A stretch of DNA of 64,000 bases from Gordonia hankookensis. GTDB taxonomy: Bacteria > Actinomycetota > Actinomycetes > Mycobacteriales > Mycobacteriaceae. Below the pieces are notes generated by a model. It saw only the letters and a list, made by a program, of their open reading frames with translations, had not been told where the DNA came from and ran no database searches. Positions 16,887 to 25,543 of the stretch are shown piece after piece. The translations under genes and the position numbers were made by a program. The stretch is taken from the NCBI RefSeq assembly GCF_014673215.1, contig NZ_JACWMS010000001.1:1178001-1242000 (forward strand), given 5' to 3'. Position 1 is the stretch's first letter, and the number at the start of each line of letters is the position of its first letter.

Positions 16887-18029
16887 TCAGCCCGCGAGTG
16901 GGCGAATCGCCAGGTCACCATCGATGACGGCGAGGTAATGCCCGAGCAGCTCGTCGCAGGTCACCGGCCACGTACGCGCTCGGACCGCCGACAGCGCGGC
17001 ACGACCCATCTCCGCCCGGAGCGCGTCGTCACGCAGCACCGCGACCACCGCGGGCAACCGGTCGGCATACTCCGACGGAGGCAGCAGGTAGCCCGTCCGG
17101 CAGTGGCTGACCAGGTCACGCGGGCCGCCGGCATCCGGACCGACGACCGGCAATCCGCTGGCCATCGCCTCCTGGATCGTCTGACAGAACGTCTCGTGCT
17201 CACCGGCGTGCGCGAACACGTCGAAGCTGGCGTAGGCCCGCGCCAGAGCGGCACCGCGGAGCTCCCCGGTGAACACCGCCCGCGGCATCAGGGCTTCGAG
17301 CCGAGCGCGTTCAGGCCCGTCGCCGACGATGACGAGTTGCACCGACGGATCGTCAGCCACCGAGGCCAGCCGCTCCACGTGCTTCTCGGGCGCCAGCCGG
17401 CCCACGAAGCCGACGATCAATCGGCCCCGGCCCCAATCGGAACGCAGTCCCGCATCCGCGTTCGCCGGGTCGAACTGTTCGAGATCGACACCCCGGCCCC
17501 AGTGATGCACTCGCGGAACACCCTGCGCGGCGAGCATTCTCATCGTGTCCGTCGAGGGCGCGAGGGTACGGTCGCACATCTCGTGCAACCGCCGCGTGTA
17601 GCGCCACGCCAGTCGCGACGTGACCGCGAGCCCGTAGCTGGCGGCAAATCCCGCGACATCGGTCTGGAACACCGCGACGGACGGCAGATCGAGGCGCCGG
17701 GCCGCGGCGGCGCCTGCCGCACCGACGACGAACGGCGAGGCCAGATGGACGACGTCGGGTCTCATGTCGCGCAATGTGCGATACAGGGTCGGCGTCGGCA
17801 CTCCGATCGGCAACGACGTCACCTTGGGGACCATCACCGACGGCACCAGGTGCACCGGGGTCCGACGTCCGATCAGTCGTGGTGCCGCGTCCTCACCTCG
17901 CGGTGTGTCCGGAGCGATCACCAGGGCCTCGTGGCCGGTGCGTTCGAGGTGCTCGACGACCCGCAGGACGGAATTGACCACTCCATTGCACTGCGGCAGG
18001 AAACTCTCGGCGACGATCGCGACCCGCAT
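16887..18029 (-). CDS. mgtA: GDP-mannose-dependent alpha-mannosyltransferase MgtA-like (GT4)
   Basis: 380 residues, two Rossmann-like halves of a GT-B glycosyltransferase. It begins '[20 protein letters not shown]' and contains '[16 protein letters not shown]', '[20 protein letters not shown]' and '[10 protein letters not shown]', closely matching M. tuberculosis MgtA (Rv0557), which acts in mannan/lipomannan assembly on glycolipid anchors. Corynebacterial MgtA mannosylates glucuronosyl-diacylglycerol; the acceptor here is inference. It sits upstream of menG on the same strand, as in Rv0557-Rv0558. Confidence 0.9.
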   Translation of the reverse strand: MRVAIVAESFLPQCNGVVNSVLRVVEHLERTGHEALVIAPDTPRGEDAAPRLIGRRTPVHLVPSVMVPKVTSLPIGVPTPTLYRTLRDMRPDVVHLASPFVVGAAGAAAARRLDLPSVAVFQTDVAGFAASYGLAVTSRLAWRYTRRLHEMCDRTLAPSTDTMRMLAAQGVPRVHHWGRGVDLEQFDPANADAGLRSDWGRGRLIVGFVGRLAPEKHVERLASVADDPSVQLVIVGDGPERARLEALMPRAVFTGELRGAALARAYASFDVFAHAGEHETFCQTIQEAMASGLPVVGPDAGGPRDLVSHCRTGYLLPPSEYADRLPAVVAVLRDDALRAEMGRAALSAVRARTWPVTCDELLGHYLAVIDGDLAIRPLAG

Positions 18030-18125
18030 GGCCCCATGGTGCCTCGACCGCCTGTCGGATCCGGTCGGCCGCGGTGAGTGCCGCCCGAACAATCGGTGAA
18101 CTCTCTCCGATGTGCGCCCAGACGT

Positions 18126-19283
18126 TCAACGGTCCCGGTCGATCAGTTCCTCCAACACCGCGAAGCTGTCATGTGCGGTCACCCCCGCGACAGCACGCTC
18201 GACCCCCACCCGCGACACCTCGAACGGCTGCATGCGTTCACCGGCCTCTGCCGTGCACACCGCGGCCAGGAACATCTCGGTGATCACGGCGCGGTACAAC
18301 GTCCACATGCGTTCCGGGTCGGCGTGCACACCCTTCGCGGCGAGGCGTCCGACGTAGCGTTCGACCAGGTCTCTCTCGATGACCCGCAGCAACTCCGGCT
18401 CCACCGACGCTGTGGCGAAGTACGCGACGTCGCGGATGCCCACCCCCGCAGATGCGATCTGCCAGTCGAGAAACCCCGGTCCATCTGCCTCGAAAAAGAA
18501 ATTGCCCAGGTGCGGATCGCCGTGGATGAGTGTCCGGGGTTGCGCCGCCCAGAACGCGTCGATGTCGCCGCTGCGTTCGTAGAAGATGCGACACCGCCGC
18601 TTGGTGTCGTCGGGGATCAGATCCGCAGTGTGCCCGCTGATGTCGGCGATGAACCGGCGTCGGATGAGATCGGCGACACGGATCTCCGACGACGACCGAT
18701 GCGCGAGCGGGTACAGGTCGCCGTCGAAACGCGCAGTGTCCCAATAGGTGCCGTGCAGATCCGCCATCGCGTCGACGACGGCCTCGGCCTCGGCCCGGTT
18801 CACCGAGTCGACGCAGGTCCGGAATTCGGCGGTGCCCGAGAGATCCTCCAATACCAGGGCACTGCGCCGCCGGAGCCGGTCGGCCTGCGCCACGTGACAC
18901 CGCGGCACCCGGATCGGGGGGTTGTCGCCGAGCGCACGGTACGCGACCACCTCACGAGCGCCCAGTCGGAAGACATTCATGAGCACGTGCTGTAAGTAGT
19001 TGCGCGGCGGCAACTTCACGAAGAGCGTCTCGGGCAGGTCGGTGTCGGACTTGACCGCCACCCGCGCACGCGCGGCGGTGCCGGAATCCTGATCGAGTAC
19101 ATCCAGGGACGTGATCGCGCCGGGCGGCAGACCGAGAGCGCCTGCCAGCCATTGCGAGGTGACGTCGTCGATGCGCAATGGGATGCCTGCGCGCGCGGAG
19201 ATGCTGCGATCGAGTCCGGCGCGGGCTGCCTCGGTGACCGCCAGGCCGACGCCCAGGACCGTGCCCAACGTCTGTGATGCCAT
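18126..19283 (-). CDS. APH-family kinase-like phosphotransferase
   Basis: 385 residues. A protein-kinase-like fold of the aminoglycoside phosphotransferase/choline kinase type: the nucleotide-binding region is around 60-120 ('LFVKLPP', 'EVVAYRAL'), the catalytic loop is 'LIHGDPHLGNFFF', and the metal-binding Asp is in 'GFLDWQ'. Actinobacterial relatives are often annotated as phosphotransferases of unknown substrate. It is the last gene of the TetR-VWA-MoxR operon, 11 bases after the preceding membrane-protein gene, with GAGGGA before ATG 19283. The link to the operon suggests a modifying role for its lipid or small-molecule product, which is inference. Confidence 0.82.
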   Translation of the reverse strand: MASQTLGTVLGVGLAVTEAARAGLDRSISARAGIPLRIDDVTSQWLAGALGLPPGAITSLDVLDQDSGTAARARVAVKSDTDLPETLFVKLPPRNYLQHVLMNVFRLGAREVVAYRALGDNPPIRVPRCHVAQADRLRRRSALVLEDLSGTAEFRTCVDSVNRAEAEAVVDAMADLHGTYWDTARFDGDLYPLAHRSSSEIRVADLIRRRFIADISGHTADLIPDDTKRRCRIFYERSGDIDAFWAAQPRTLIHGDPHLGNFFFEADGPGFLDWQIASAGVGIRDVAYFATASVEPELLRVIERDLVERYVGRLAAKGVHADPERMWTLYRAVITEMFLAAVCTAEAGERMQPFEVSRVGVERAVAGVTAHDSFAVLEELIDRDR

Positions 19284-19294
19284 CTGATCCCTCG

Positions 19295-19786
19295 TCAGTT
19301 CTGCGGACCGCCGGCCGGAACCTCCGGTGCAGGCGCCCGCTCCTGCGCAGCGGCCTGCGCCTGGGCCTTCTGACGTGCCTCACGTTCCTCCTTGTGGCGG
19401 ACGAGTTCCCGGAATCCGATCCGGTCGAGGCCCGACTTGGGCTGGACTCCCCAATCGTCCTTCGCGGTGTCCCTGCCCGCGCCTTCGGGCGCTCCGCCGA
19501 AGGGCGGGCCCTTGATCGGGTACGGGCTGTCACATTCGGCGTTGTCGTCGGCCCAGCGCACCTTCATGAACTCGTCGCAGATCTGGGTCAGTGAGAGGGT
19601 GGGCCAGCCGTAGTAGATGGCCAGCGCAGGCACGGTCATCGACCCTTCGATGACGAGGACGACGAGGCAGGTGACGATGCCGCGCTTCAGCCACTTGTGC
19701 ATCCGCGAGAACTGTCGGGTGGTACCGAGTGGCAGATCCTCCTCGGCGTCGGTGCCGGACTGGGCCGATGGCGTGGTCTTGGTCAT
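19295..19786 (-). CDS. Single-helix membrane protein of the MoxR-VWA operon, unknown function
   Basis: 163 residues. A polar N-terminus, one membrane helix (about 36-58, '[20 protein letters not shown]'), then an external or internal segment with two cysteines ('LTQICDEFM', '[10 protein letters not shown]') and a charged Gln/Ala/Pro-rich tail that may be coiled coil. ATG 19786 has a strong GAGGAG Shine-Dalgarno. It lies 40 bases after the five-helix protein gene. I recognise no family. The cysteine pair and conserved aromatic residues suggest an assembly or structural subunit of a membrane complex, which is inference. Confidence 0.78.
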   Translation of the reverse strand: MTKTTPSAQSGTDAEEDLPLGTTRQFSRMHKWLKRGIVTCLVVLVIEGSMTVPALAIYYGWPTLSLTQICDEFMKVRWADDNAECDSPYPIKGPPFGGAPEGAGRDTAKDDWGVQPKSGLDRIGFRELVRHKEEREARQKAQAQAAAQERAPAPEVPAGGPQN

Positions 19787-19826
19787 GATGTTCTCCTCGG
19801 AGAGAAGGCGATGGTGGGCGGACAGT

Positions 19827-20564
19827 TCAATCCGAGAAGATCTCGCGGTTGACCGTGTGTAAGTACGGGATCGCCAGGAACGGCGTTATGTAGAAGATGT
19901 CGTAGAGCCACCAGCCGATGACGGGCAGCACGGTGCCCTGGAACCTGATGTCGCCGTACATCGTCATGTTGACGATGTAGCCGACCCAGATGACCACGCC
20001 GAACCAACAGGTCACGGTCAGCCACTGGTGTCCCCAGCGCTTCATCTGCAAGAACGCGATCGCGGCGGCGATGCGCATCGGGAAGACGACGAAGATGCAG
20101 GCGATCTCCCAGCCCTTCTCGCCAGGGGCACTGGACCCGCCGATCCACAGCTCGTTGTAGTGCCAGAAGTAGCCGTTGTCGACGAGATTGCCCCACGCGG
20201 TGAAGAACACCCGGTCGATGAGGGTGTGGTTGGCGAGGACGTCCATCACCCAGCCGATGCTGTTGAGGAAGGCGTCGAGGATCACCAGATATCCGATCAG
20301 GGTGACCATGATCGGGCGCACCGACAGGCCCTCCTGCTGCGCTCGCCGCTGAAGGTACAGGCCACGAAGGAAGATCGGGAGTCCGATCAGACCCAGGACG
20401 AAGGTGCCCATCAGCGCCGTGCCGACGATGAGCCAGTAGTCGGCCCGCCGCTGTGCGCGGCGACTGTCCTCGTCGTGCTCGTCGTAGGTCAACCCGGTCG
20501 TGGGCGATGCCTTCACCGCGGCGCCACCGGAGTCGTTCTTGCGATTGATCGTCGGAAAATTCAC
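19827..20564 (-). CDS. Five-helix membrane protein of the MoxR-VWA operon, unknown function
   Basis: 245 residues. Predicted helices lie at about 44-66, 84-107, 152-174, 181-203 and 211-235. The connecting segment 108-150 is rich in aromatic and metal-ligand-type residues ('YFWHYNELW', plus 'WGHQW' near 177). The family is not recognised with confidence; relatives may carry the loose label AveC-like. GTG 20564 begins 6 bases after the stop of the 39-residue gene. Because NorQ/NorD-type pairs load or remodel metal enzymes, this protein is the likeliest client of the adjacent ATPase. That is inference. Confidence 0.8.
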   Translation of the reverse strand: MNFPTINRKNDSGGAAVKASPTTGLTYDEHDEDSRRAQRRADYWLIVGTALMGTFVLGLIGLPIFLRGLYLQRRAQQEGLSVRPIMVTLIGYLVILDAFLNSIGWVMDVLANHTLIDRVFFTAWGNLVDNGYFWHYNELWIGGSSAPGEKGWEIACIFVVFPMRIAAAIAFLQMKRWGHQWLTVTCWFGVVIWVGYIVNMTMYGDIRFQGTVLPVIGWWLYDIFYITPFLAIPYLHTVNREIFSD

Positions 20565-20570
20565 GTCGGC

Positions 20571-20690
20571 CTACCAATCCCTGGTCAAGGACATGTTCAG
20601 CTGAATCAGGAACATGCACAGCAGGAATCCGTACATGACGATCTGGAACACGATGAGTGCTCGCCTGCGCCTGCGGTCCTGTTCGTTCAC
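20571..20690 (-). CDS. 39-residue single-helix membrane peptide
   Basis: 39 residues: a strongly basic N-terminus ('NEQDRRRRR') followed by one membrane helix ('VFQIVMYGFLLCMFLIQL') and a short tail. The GTG at 20690 overlaps the stop of the upstream ATPase gene as GTGA and is preceded by GAGGAG, so it is translationally coupled. Together with the 32-residue peptide further upstream, it makes two mini-membrane subunits in the same operon. Confidence 0.75.
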   Translation of the reverse strand: MNEQDRRRRRALIVFQIVMYGFLLCMFLIQLNMSLTRDW

Positions 20691-21493
20691 GGTGTTCTCC
20701 TCGAGATGTCGGAAGACGTGGAAAGGTGTGCCGCCGCGATCTCGCGAAGGCCTTCGTGGATCGCGCCGTCGCTGCTCAGCGGCGCGAGGATGCATGCCTC
20801 GACGGCTTCCATCTCGCCGGCGCCGGCAGCGATGAAACGTGCCGCCGCGACGAGCACACGCGTCGACGGCGGCTCGAAGTGGAACACGTCGTCGGCGGAC
20901 CGAATGGTGCCGGCGCACTCGACCAGTCGCTCCGCGACAGCACGGTCGACCTGCGCCTCGGCCAACAGCACCTCGACCTCGCGTTCAGCAGGTAGGTAGT
21001 CCATCGGCACGGTCACGAAGCGTTGACGGAACGAGGGTTTCAGCTCCTTGAGTGAACTCCGATAGGCCGGGTTGTAGGAGCAGACGAGCATGAAACCCTC
21101 GGGAGCCTTGATGGTTTCGTTCGCACGGTCGAGATACAGCGTGCGCCGATGGTCGGTGAGCGAGTGCAGGATCGCCAGCGAATCGTGACGTGCCTCGACG
21201 ACCTCGTCGAGATAGCAGATCGCCCCGCTCTTGACCGCCATGGTCAGCGGGCCGTCGGTCCAGATGACGTCGCCGCCCGTGACCATGAAGCGACCGACCA
21301 GATCGGCACTGGTGAGATCGTCGTGACAACTGATCGTGATCACCGGGCGGGACAGCAGATGTCCCATGTGCTCGACGAATCGGGTCTTCCCGCAACCGGT
21401 CGGACCGGTGAGCATGACCGGCATGTGCTGGGCGAAAGCCCATTCGAACAGCTGCACCTCGTTGCCGTTGGAGAAATAGAGATCGTCGTTCAT
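20687..21493 (-). CDS. MoxR/NorQ/CbbQ-family AAA+ ATPase
   Basis: 268 residues. Walker A 'GPTGCGKT' (30-37), Walker B in 'AICYLDEVVEA' (about 90-98), sensor region 'LVCSYNPAYRSSLKELKPSFRQRF', and the C-terminal lid typical of NorQ/CbbQ. These ATPases work with a VWA-domain partner to activate or load metal enzymes such as nitric oxide reductase or Rubisco. Its ATG overlaps the stop of the upstream VWA gene (ATGA), which fits an obligate pair. No nor, cbb or monooxygenase structural gene is adjacent; the operon instead encodes small membrane proteins. Confidence 0.92.
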   Translation of the reverse strand: MNDDLYFSNGNEVQLFEWAFAQHMPVMLTGPTGCGKTRFVEHMGHLLSRPVITISCHDDLTSADLVGRFMVTGGDVIWTDGPLTMAVKSGAICYLDEVVEARHDSLAILHSLTDHRRTLYLDRANETIKAPEGFMLVCSYNPAYRSSLKELKPSFRQRFVTVPMDYLPAEREVEVLLAEAQVDRAVAERLVECAGTIRSADDVFHFEPPSTRVLVAAARFIAAGAGEMEAVEACILAPLSSDGAIHEGLREIAAAHLSTSSDISRRTP

Positions 21494-23022
21494 TGCGCAA
21501 CCAACTCTCGGTGGATGTGGGCCAGGACCTCGGGGAGGTCGTCGGGACGCCGGATACGGCGAGACCGCCTCTCTCCGAACACCTCCGGCAGCGGATCGAC
21601 GCGGACGGACCCGATGCCGATGTAGTACACCGAGACGCCCGCCTCTGCGGCCTCGAGGAGGGCATGCGCCACATCGGCCCACGCGTATCGGCCCTCGTAC
21701 CCCTCGTCCGACATCAGTCCGTCGCCGATGATGATCAGCAGCCGCCGCTCGGACGGCTGATCCAGCAGTCGTCGGGTGAGGTGACGGATCGGTGCACCGA
21801 GGCGCGTGTAACCACCGGTGTGCAACCCCAGGCTGCTCGGGTCCGCGAAATGCGGATCGGCGAAGTCCTTGAGGCAGTTGACCTCCACTCGGTGCCGGGT
21901 ATTGCCGGAGAACACGAAGATGCCGTGCTTCTCTCGGGAGAGCGTCATGGCCCGCGACAATGCGTCGGCGCACGCCAGTTCGGTACGGAAGGCACGTCCG
22001 CCGTTCGAGCTGAGCGACGAACTGCCGTCGAGCAGCAACGCCGTGCTGACGTCACGCGCGCTCGGCAGCAGCTCGCGGAACACCCGTGGCTGTCCTGCCT
22101 CACCCGTGAGCGTGTCGATGTAGTGGCTCACGTACCGGTCCACGTCGATGTCGGAGCCGTCCTCGAGACCGCCGCGCATGGCTCGGTGCGTGTGCTCGGC
22201 GAACCACCTCCGGATGTCCGGTGAGACCGGCGCGACGGAGCTGTTGCGAGCCGGCTGTCTGCGTTCGAGCACCGCGACGTGATCGATCAGGAACTCGTCG
22301 CGCCACATGTTCCACTCGGGGTACGGAATCCCGGCTCGCTGGTCGGCACGTATCTCGATCTCGTCGCTCTCGGGTTTGCTCGGCGGTGGCAGATTGGAGT
22401 TGCGTGCACCACCGTCGCCGCCCACCGGCACCGACATCAGCCGCTTCGCGTCGGTTCGCGACGACGTCCACGGCATCCGCCCATAGGCACGCCGGACCGT
22501 GGATGAGAGCGCGCCTCGCGCGGGCGCACGCAGCGGGAGATCCCCGAGCACGGGGTGACCGTCAAGTCGAGTCCGCGAGCGTGCGAGTGACAGGGCCCTT
22601 TCGATGATCTCCGCACCGTCGAGATCGTGATCACTGATCTCGAGATGCGGTATCCGGCGCCGGATCTCGGGCAGGAGACCCGGGAGTCGGTCGGCGATCC
22701 AGCCCGCCGCCACACTGCCCTCGACCAGCGACAGCGCGCCACGCTGCCGGGCATCGAGCTCGTGGAGTTCGTACTGGGCAATGCGATCCTTGGACGGGGA
22801 ACACTGCAGTGCGACACCACAGGTGAGCGTCGAACGCCCCCAGTCCGGGCTCAACGGAGGGTACGGGACGTGCACGATGGTGCGGCCCGGATTCAAGCCG
22901 AATCCCCGACGCGATCCCGTCATCAGCCGAACGCCCTCACGACGTCGTTCGGAGAAGGCGACGGCCGTGAGTCCACAGCTACGTTCGACCGTCATCGCGT
23001 GCGTTTCCTCTCGGACGGTCAT
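21490..23022 (-). CDS. NorD-like VWA-domain protein
   Basis: 510 residues from ATG 23022 (an ATG at 22995 with GAGAGGAA upstream is also possible). The C-terminal von Willebrand A domain starts near 323 and has an intact metal-ion-dependent adhesion site, D332-G-S334-S-S336, then 'TRLGAPIRHL' and 'IIIGDGLMSDEGYEGRYAW'. The N-terminal 300 residues resemble the NorD/CbbO middle region ('EWNMWRDEFLIDHVAV'). It pairs with the MoxR-type ATPase encoded next, by a 4-base overlap. It is probably a soluble adaptor that recruits the ATPase to its client. Confidence 0.9.
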   Translation of the reverse strand: MTVREETHAMTVERSCGLTAVAFSERRREGVRLMTGSRRGFGLNPGRTIVHVPYPPLSPDWGRSTLTCGVALQCSPSKDRIAQYELHELDARQRGALSLVEGSVAAGWIADRLPGLLPEIRRRIPHLEISDHDLDGAEIIERALSLARSRTRLDGHPVLGDLPLRAPARGALSSTVRRAYGRMPWTSSRTDAKRLMSVPVGGDGGARNSNLPPPSKPESDEIEIRADQRAGIPYPEWNMWRDEFLIDHVAVLERRQPARNSSVAPVSPDIRRWFAEHTHRAMRGGLEDGSDIDVDRYVSHYIDTLTGEAGQPRVFRELLPSARDVSTALLLDGSSSLSSNGGRAFRTELACADALSRAMTLSREKHGIFVFSGNTRHRVEVNCLKDFADPHFADPSSLGLHTGGYTRLGAPIRHLTRRLLDQPSERRLLIIIGDGLMSDEGYEGRYAWADVAHALLEAAEAGVSVYYIGIGSVRVDPLPEVFGERRSRRIRRPDDLPEVLAHIHRELVAQ

Positions 23023-23071
23023 CGCACGCTCACCGCGACGGGTACCGACCGGGCACCGGGGCGCACATCGG

Positions 23072-23170
23072 TCAGAACGTTCCGATGTTGCTCATGATCC
23101 AGTACCAGAACGCGATGACCCCGATGATCAGGCCCCACGCAAAACCGAGTCGTACGATTTCCTGCCACAT
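23072..23170 (-). CDS. 32-residue single-helix membrane peptide
   Basis: Reads 'MWQEIVRLGFAWGLIIGVIA' then 'FWYWIMSNIGTF' and stop. One aromatic-rich membrane helix covers most of it. The ATG at 23170 has GGAG seven bases upstream; an in-frame ATG at 23182 would add four residues. It lies between the TetR and VWA genes with 27- and 49-base gaps. Standard gene finders with length cut-offs would miss it. The coding case rests on the Shine-Dalgarno, the hydrophobic profile and operon position. Confidence 0.65.
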   Translation of the reverse strand: MWQEIVRLGFAWGLIIGVIAFWYWIMSNIGTF

Positions 23171-23197
23171 GTTCGGCTCCATCTCTGTCGGTTCGGT

Positions 23198-23806
23198 TCA
23201 TCGAGGCTCCAGGCCGCGGATCGCGGTGGTCAGATAGTTCTCTATCGCCAAGTCGCGCAACGGCTTCGCATCCGAGGTGACCGCCAGCATCGCGTAGAGA
23301 CCCAGGAGGAAGAAGACCGCGCTGTGGTATGGGTCCACGACGACCTCGGCTTCGCCGGCGTCGCGGGCCCGTTCGATCATGCCGACCACCAGTACGATCA
23401 CCCGGTGTCCGCGCCATTCGTCGGTCAGCGGCCTCGTGGGCGAGAAGTGCACCGCGAGAACGTCCTTGAAGAGGCTCCTACCCAGCCTGCCCTCCATCGC
23501 AAGGATCAGGCGCACGGTCTCGGTCAGCGAGGTCCGGAGGTCCCGCGGTCTCGCGAGGAACCGATTCAACTCCCGGGCGATCCGGGCCTCTTCGCGTTCC
23601 TCGAGTTCGAGAAGTACGTGCTCCTTGGTCGGGAAGTGGAAATAGAAGGTTCCGCGCGCCACGCCGGCCGTTGTCGCGATGGCACCCAGATCGGCATCCG
23701 CCATCCCCCGCTCCCGGTATTCCGCGACCGCCGCGTCGAGCAGACGTTCACGCGTCTGCAGCCGCTGAGCTTCACGGCCCCTTGGCATTTCCCGCTCGAT
23801 GCTCAT
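23198..23806 (-). CDS. TetR-family transcriptional regulator
   Basis: 202 residues. The N-terminal HTH is 'TRERLLDAAVAEYRERG' with 'IATTAGVARGTFYFHFPTKEHVL', the canonical TetR signature; the C-terminal ligand/dimerisation domain is variable. It heads the VWA-MoxR operon. A 27-bp symmetrical site at 23889-23915 overlaps its own probable -35/-10, suggesting autorepression. ATG 23806 was chosen to begin just before the conserved domain; GTG 23854 is possible. Confidence 0.88.
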   Translation of the reverse strand: MSIEREMPRGREAQRLQTRERLLDAAVAEYRERGMADADLGAIATTAGVARGTFYFHFPTKEHVLLELEEREEARIARELNRFLARPRDLRTSLTETVRLILAMEGRLGRSLFKDVLAVHFSPTRPLTDEWRGHRVIVLVVGMIERARDAGEAEVVVDPYHSAVFFLLGLYAMLAVTSDAKPLRDLAIENYLTTAIRGLEPR

Positions 23807-23888
23807 GTTCCGCTCGTCACGTCCTCGTCGACAACCAGCAGCAACGGTAGGCACTGGTGTGCATCCCGTAAGCCCAACTGGAGTGATA

Positions 23889-23915
23889 TTGACAGATGTC
23901 AGTGACAGGCGTCAA
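23889..23915. promoter_or_regulatory. 27-bp palindromic operator over the TetR promoter
   Basis: Symmetry TTGAC-N3-TGTCA-N-TGACA-N3-GTCAA. On the minus strand it holds TTGACG (-35), a 17-base spacer, then TCAATA (-10). A repressor bound here would occlude the tetR-operon promoter. It lies between tetR and the divergent peptidase gene, so it could affect both. Confidence 0.6.
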
Positions 23916-23965
23916 CGAAATTGCGAAATCAGTTGTTTCCCATCCGGCGTGGCAGGCTGGTCGGC

Positions 23966-24583
23966 ATGGCCGAGATGCTGCTGTTGAGTCGATGGCTGGG
24001 AGCGGTTCCCGCCTTCCTCTCCGCTCACGCTGTGGCCCCGAATGCGCGTATCGGCTTCGTGCCGACGGCATCGTCGATCTATTCCGACCGGGCCTGGATC
24101 GATCTGGATCGCAGCACGCTACGGCACCAGGGGTTCACCACCGTCGAGCTCGACATCGAGACGATGCCGACAACGGATCTGGCCGTCGCACTCGACGGCC
24201 TCGACGCGGTCTTCGTCTCCGGCGGCAACGTCTTCCACCTGCTGGCTGCGCTGCGCCGGACCGGGTTCGCCGAGATCCTCACCGAGCATGTCCGCGCAGG
24301 CCTCCCCTACCTCGGTGCGAGCGCGGGGGCCTGCGTCGTCGGACCCGACATCGAGCCGCTCGGCATGCTCGACGACCCGGCCGAGGCGACCGGCCTGCAC
24401 ACCACGACCGGACTCGGTTGGATCGATGAGGTGGTGGTGCCGCACGCCGACGGCATCGTCAGCGGAACGGCCGTGGTCGACGAGCTACGCGCCCGCTTCG
24501 CCGATCGGTTCGCGTTGCGATTCCTCGACGACGATCAGGCGTTGCTGGTCTCCGGTGACTCGGTCTCGGTGGTTGCGTCCTGA
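23966..24583 (+). CDS. Peptidase E-like (family S51) protein
   Basis: 205 residues. Flavodoxin-like fold of aspartyl dipeptidase/cyanophycinase relatives. 'DAVFVSGGNVFHLL' and the nucleophile elbow 'GASAGACVVGPDIEPL' (Ser119) are present, with His in 'VVPHAD'. The family cleaves Asp-X dipeptides, though many actinobacterial members are uncharacterised. It is divergent from tetR and its 3' end overlaps the convergent DUF3592 gene by 49 bases. Confidence 0.85.
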   Translation: MAEMLLLSRWLGAVPAFLSAHAVAPNARIGFVPTASSIYSDRAWIDLDRSTLRHQGFTTVELDIETMPTTDLAVALDGLDAVFVSGGNVFHLLAALRRTGFAEILTEHVRAGLPYLGASAGACVVGPDIEPLGMLDDPAEATGLHTTTGLGWIDEVVVPHADGIVSGTAVVDELRARFADRFALRFLDDDQALLVSGDSVSVVAS

Positions 24584-25053
24584 TCCGGGTCGTCGGTGAT
24601 GTCCTGGTGGGTGTTGTCGTGCGATGACGAGCGGGACAGCATCCGACGATTGATCTCGGACAGCGCGATCATCACCGCACCGACGACGAGCCACCCGACC
24701 ACCGCGATCGACAGCGCCGGGATGATCGCCAGTGTCCAGCTACGGCCGGCCGGTCGCGCCAGGTCCGGGTTGGTGACGTCGTACTCGACACTGATCCGCT
24801 GGCCCTGGGTCAGCTCCGTCGGATAGAGAAGGCCGAGCCGAGGGCTGTGGAACTGTCCGTCGGGGGTCTGGAAGTTGACCGCGGCATGGAGCCGATCCGC
24901 CGACACGACGTCGGCCATGACCATCGCACGGTTCTCATCGATCTGCCGGTCATTCCGGTGACACCCCGCAACGAGGACCAAGCCCATCGTCGTGACCACC
25001 ATGCCGAGTACGAGCAGCACGATCTGTACACGGCGCAGGATGGTCGGGTTCAT
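24535..25053 (-). CDS. DUF3592 membrane protein (Rv0556-like)
   Basis: 172 residues. Two membrane helices (about 9-30 and 107-132) flank an extracytoplasmic segment of the DUF3592 type ('VNFQTPDGQFHSPRLG', 'QRISVEYDVTNPDLARPAGRSW'). It ends in an acidic tail rich in Asp, Thr and Glu. It corresponds in size and position to M. tuberculosis Rv0556, between mgtA (Rv0557) and menD (Rv0555). Here it is separated from both by accessory genes. A TATCCT -10 lies 7 bases before ATG 25053. Function unknown. Confidence 0.85.
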   Translation of the reverse strand: MNPTILRRVQIVLLVLGMVVTTMGLVLVAGCHRNDRQIDENRAMVMADVVSADRLHAAVNFQTPDGQFHSPRLGLLYPTELTQGQRISVEYDVTNPDLARPAGRSWTLAIIPALSIAVVGWLVVGAVMIALSEINRRMLSRSSSHDNTHQDITDDPDQDATTETESPETSNA

Positions 25054-25060
25054 GAATGAC

Positions 25061-25066
25061 AGGATA
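25061..25066 (-). promoter_or_regulatory. -10 element of the DUF3592 gene (leaderless mRNA)
   Basis: TATCCT on the minus strand, 7 bases from the ATG; no Shine-Dalgarno sequence. Confidence 0.55.
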
Positions 25067-25126
25067 GGACCTTCGGCGACCAGGGCCGTAAGCTGCTCGA
25101 GTAGTGGATTCCGTTCCGTGGGGGAC

Positions 25127-25543
25127 ATGGTTACCTTTGCCGATCTGAGAGACGCCCGACCGGCGCTGTGGGAAGCCGCCGCGGACGACATTCTGAACGT
25201 CAGCAAGCAGGCTGAACGCACCGCCGACAACATCCATGCCAACGGGGTGGCACCCCTGATGGACGATTGGCCCGACCATACGGGCGCCCAAGCACCGGGG
25301 ACCCTCACGCAGTGCGCCATGCCGGGCGACGTCGTCTACTTCAACTATGCGCAACCGCACGCGTCCGGGGATGTCAGCCACCACACCGCGGTGGTCACGG
25401 GCGTATTGCCGGATGGCCAGATCCTGTACACCCAACACACACCTGGGGCGGCCAACTTGAGTGTGCAGGATCGTCTTCCGATGATCGAACAGAGCGAGGG
25501 ACAACAATCGATCACCATCGTCCGACCATCGGAGACATGGTGA
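25127..25543 (+). CDS. Short type VII-style protein: WXG-like N-terminus joined to an amidase-domain C-terminus (likely internally deleted)
   Basis: 138 residues. Residues 1-58 ('LRDARPALWEAAADDIL', 'ERTADNIHANGVAPL') look like the helical N-terminus of larger WXG/LXG-type secreted proteins. Residues 66-135 ('GDVVYFNYA', 'HHTAVVTGVLPDGQILYTQH') match only the end of an amidase-type domain. In relatives I recall, a long helical part plus the catalytic Cys region lies between these. The join at about residue 60 ('APGTLTQCAMPGDV') therefore looks like an in-frame deletion. The product is probably non-functional as an amidase. Overlaps the next gene by 7 bases. Confidence 0.65.
   Translation: MVTFADLRDARPALWEAAADDILNVSKQAERTADNIHANGVAPLMDDWPDHTGAQAPGTLTQCAMPGDVVYFNYAQPHASGDVSHHTAVVTGVLPDGQILYTQHTPGAANLSVQDRLPMIEQSEGQQSITIVRPSETW

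Noticed and set aside
20687..23022. Operon considered as a nitric oxide reductase (norCBQD) locus
   Set aside because: Only the Q and D accessory homologues are present. No NorB/NorC haem-copper subunits or cytochrome motifs are found nearby.
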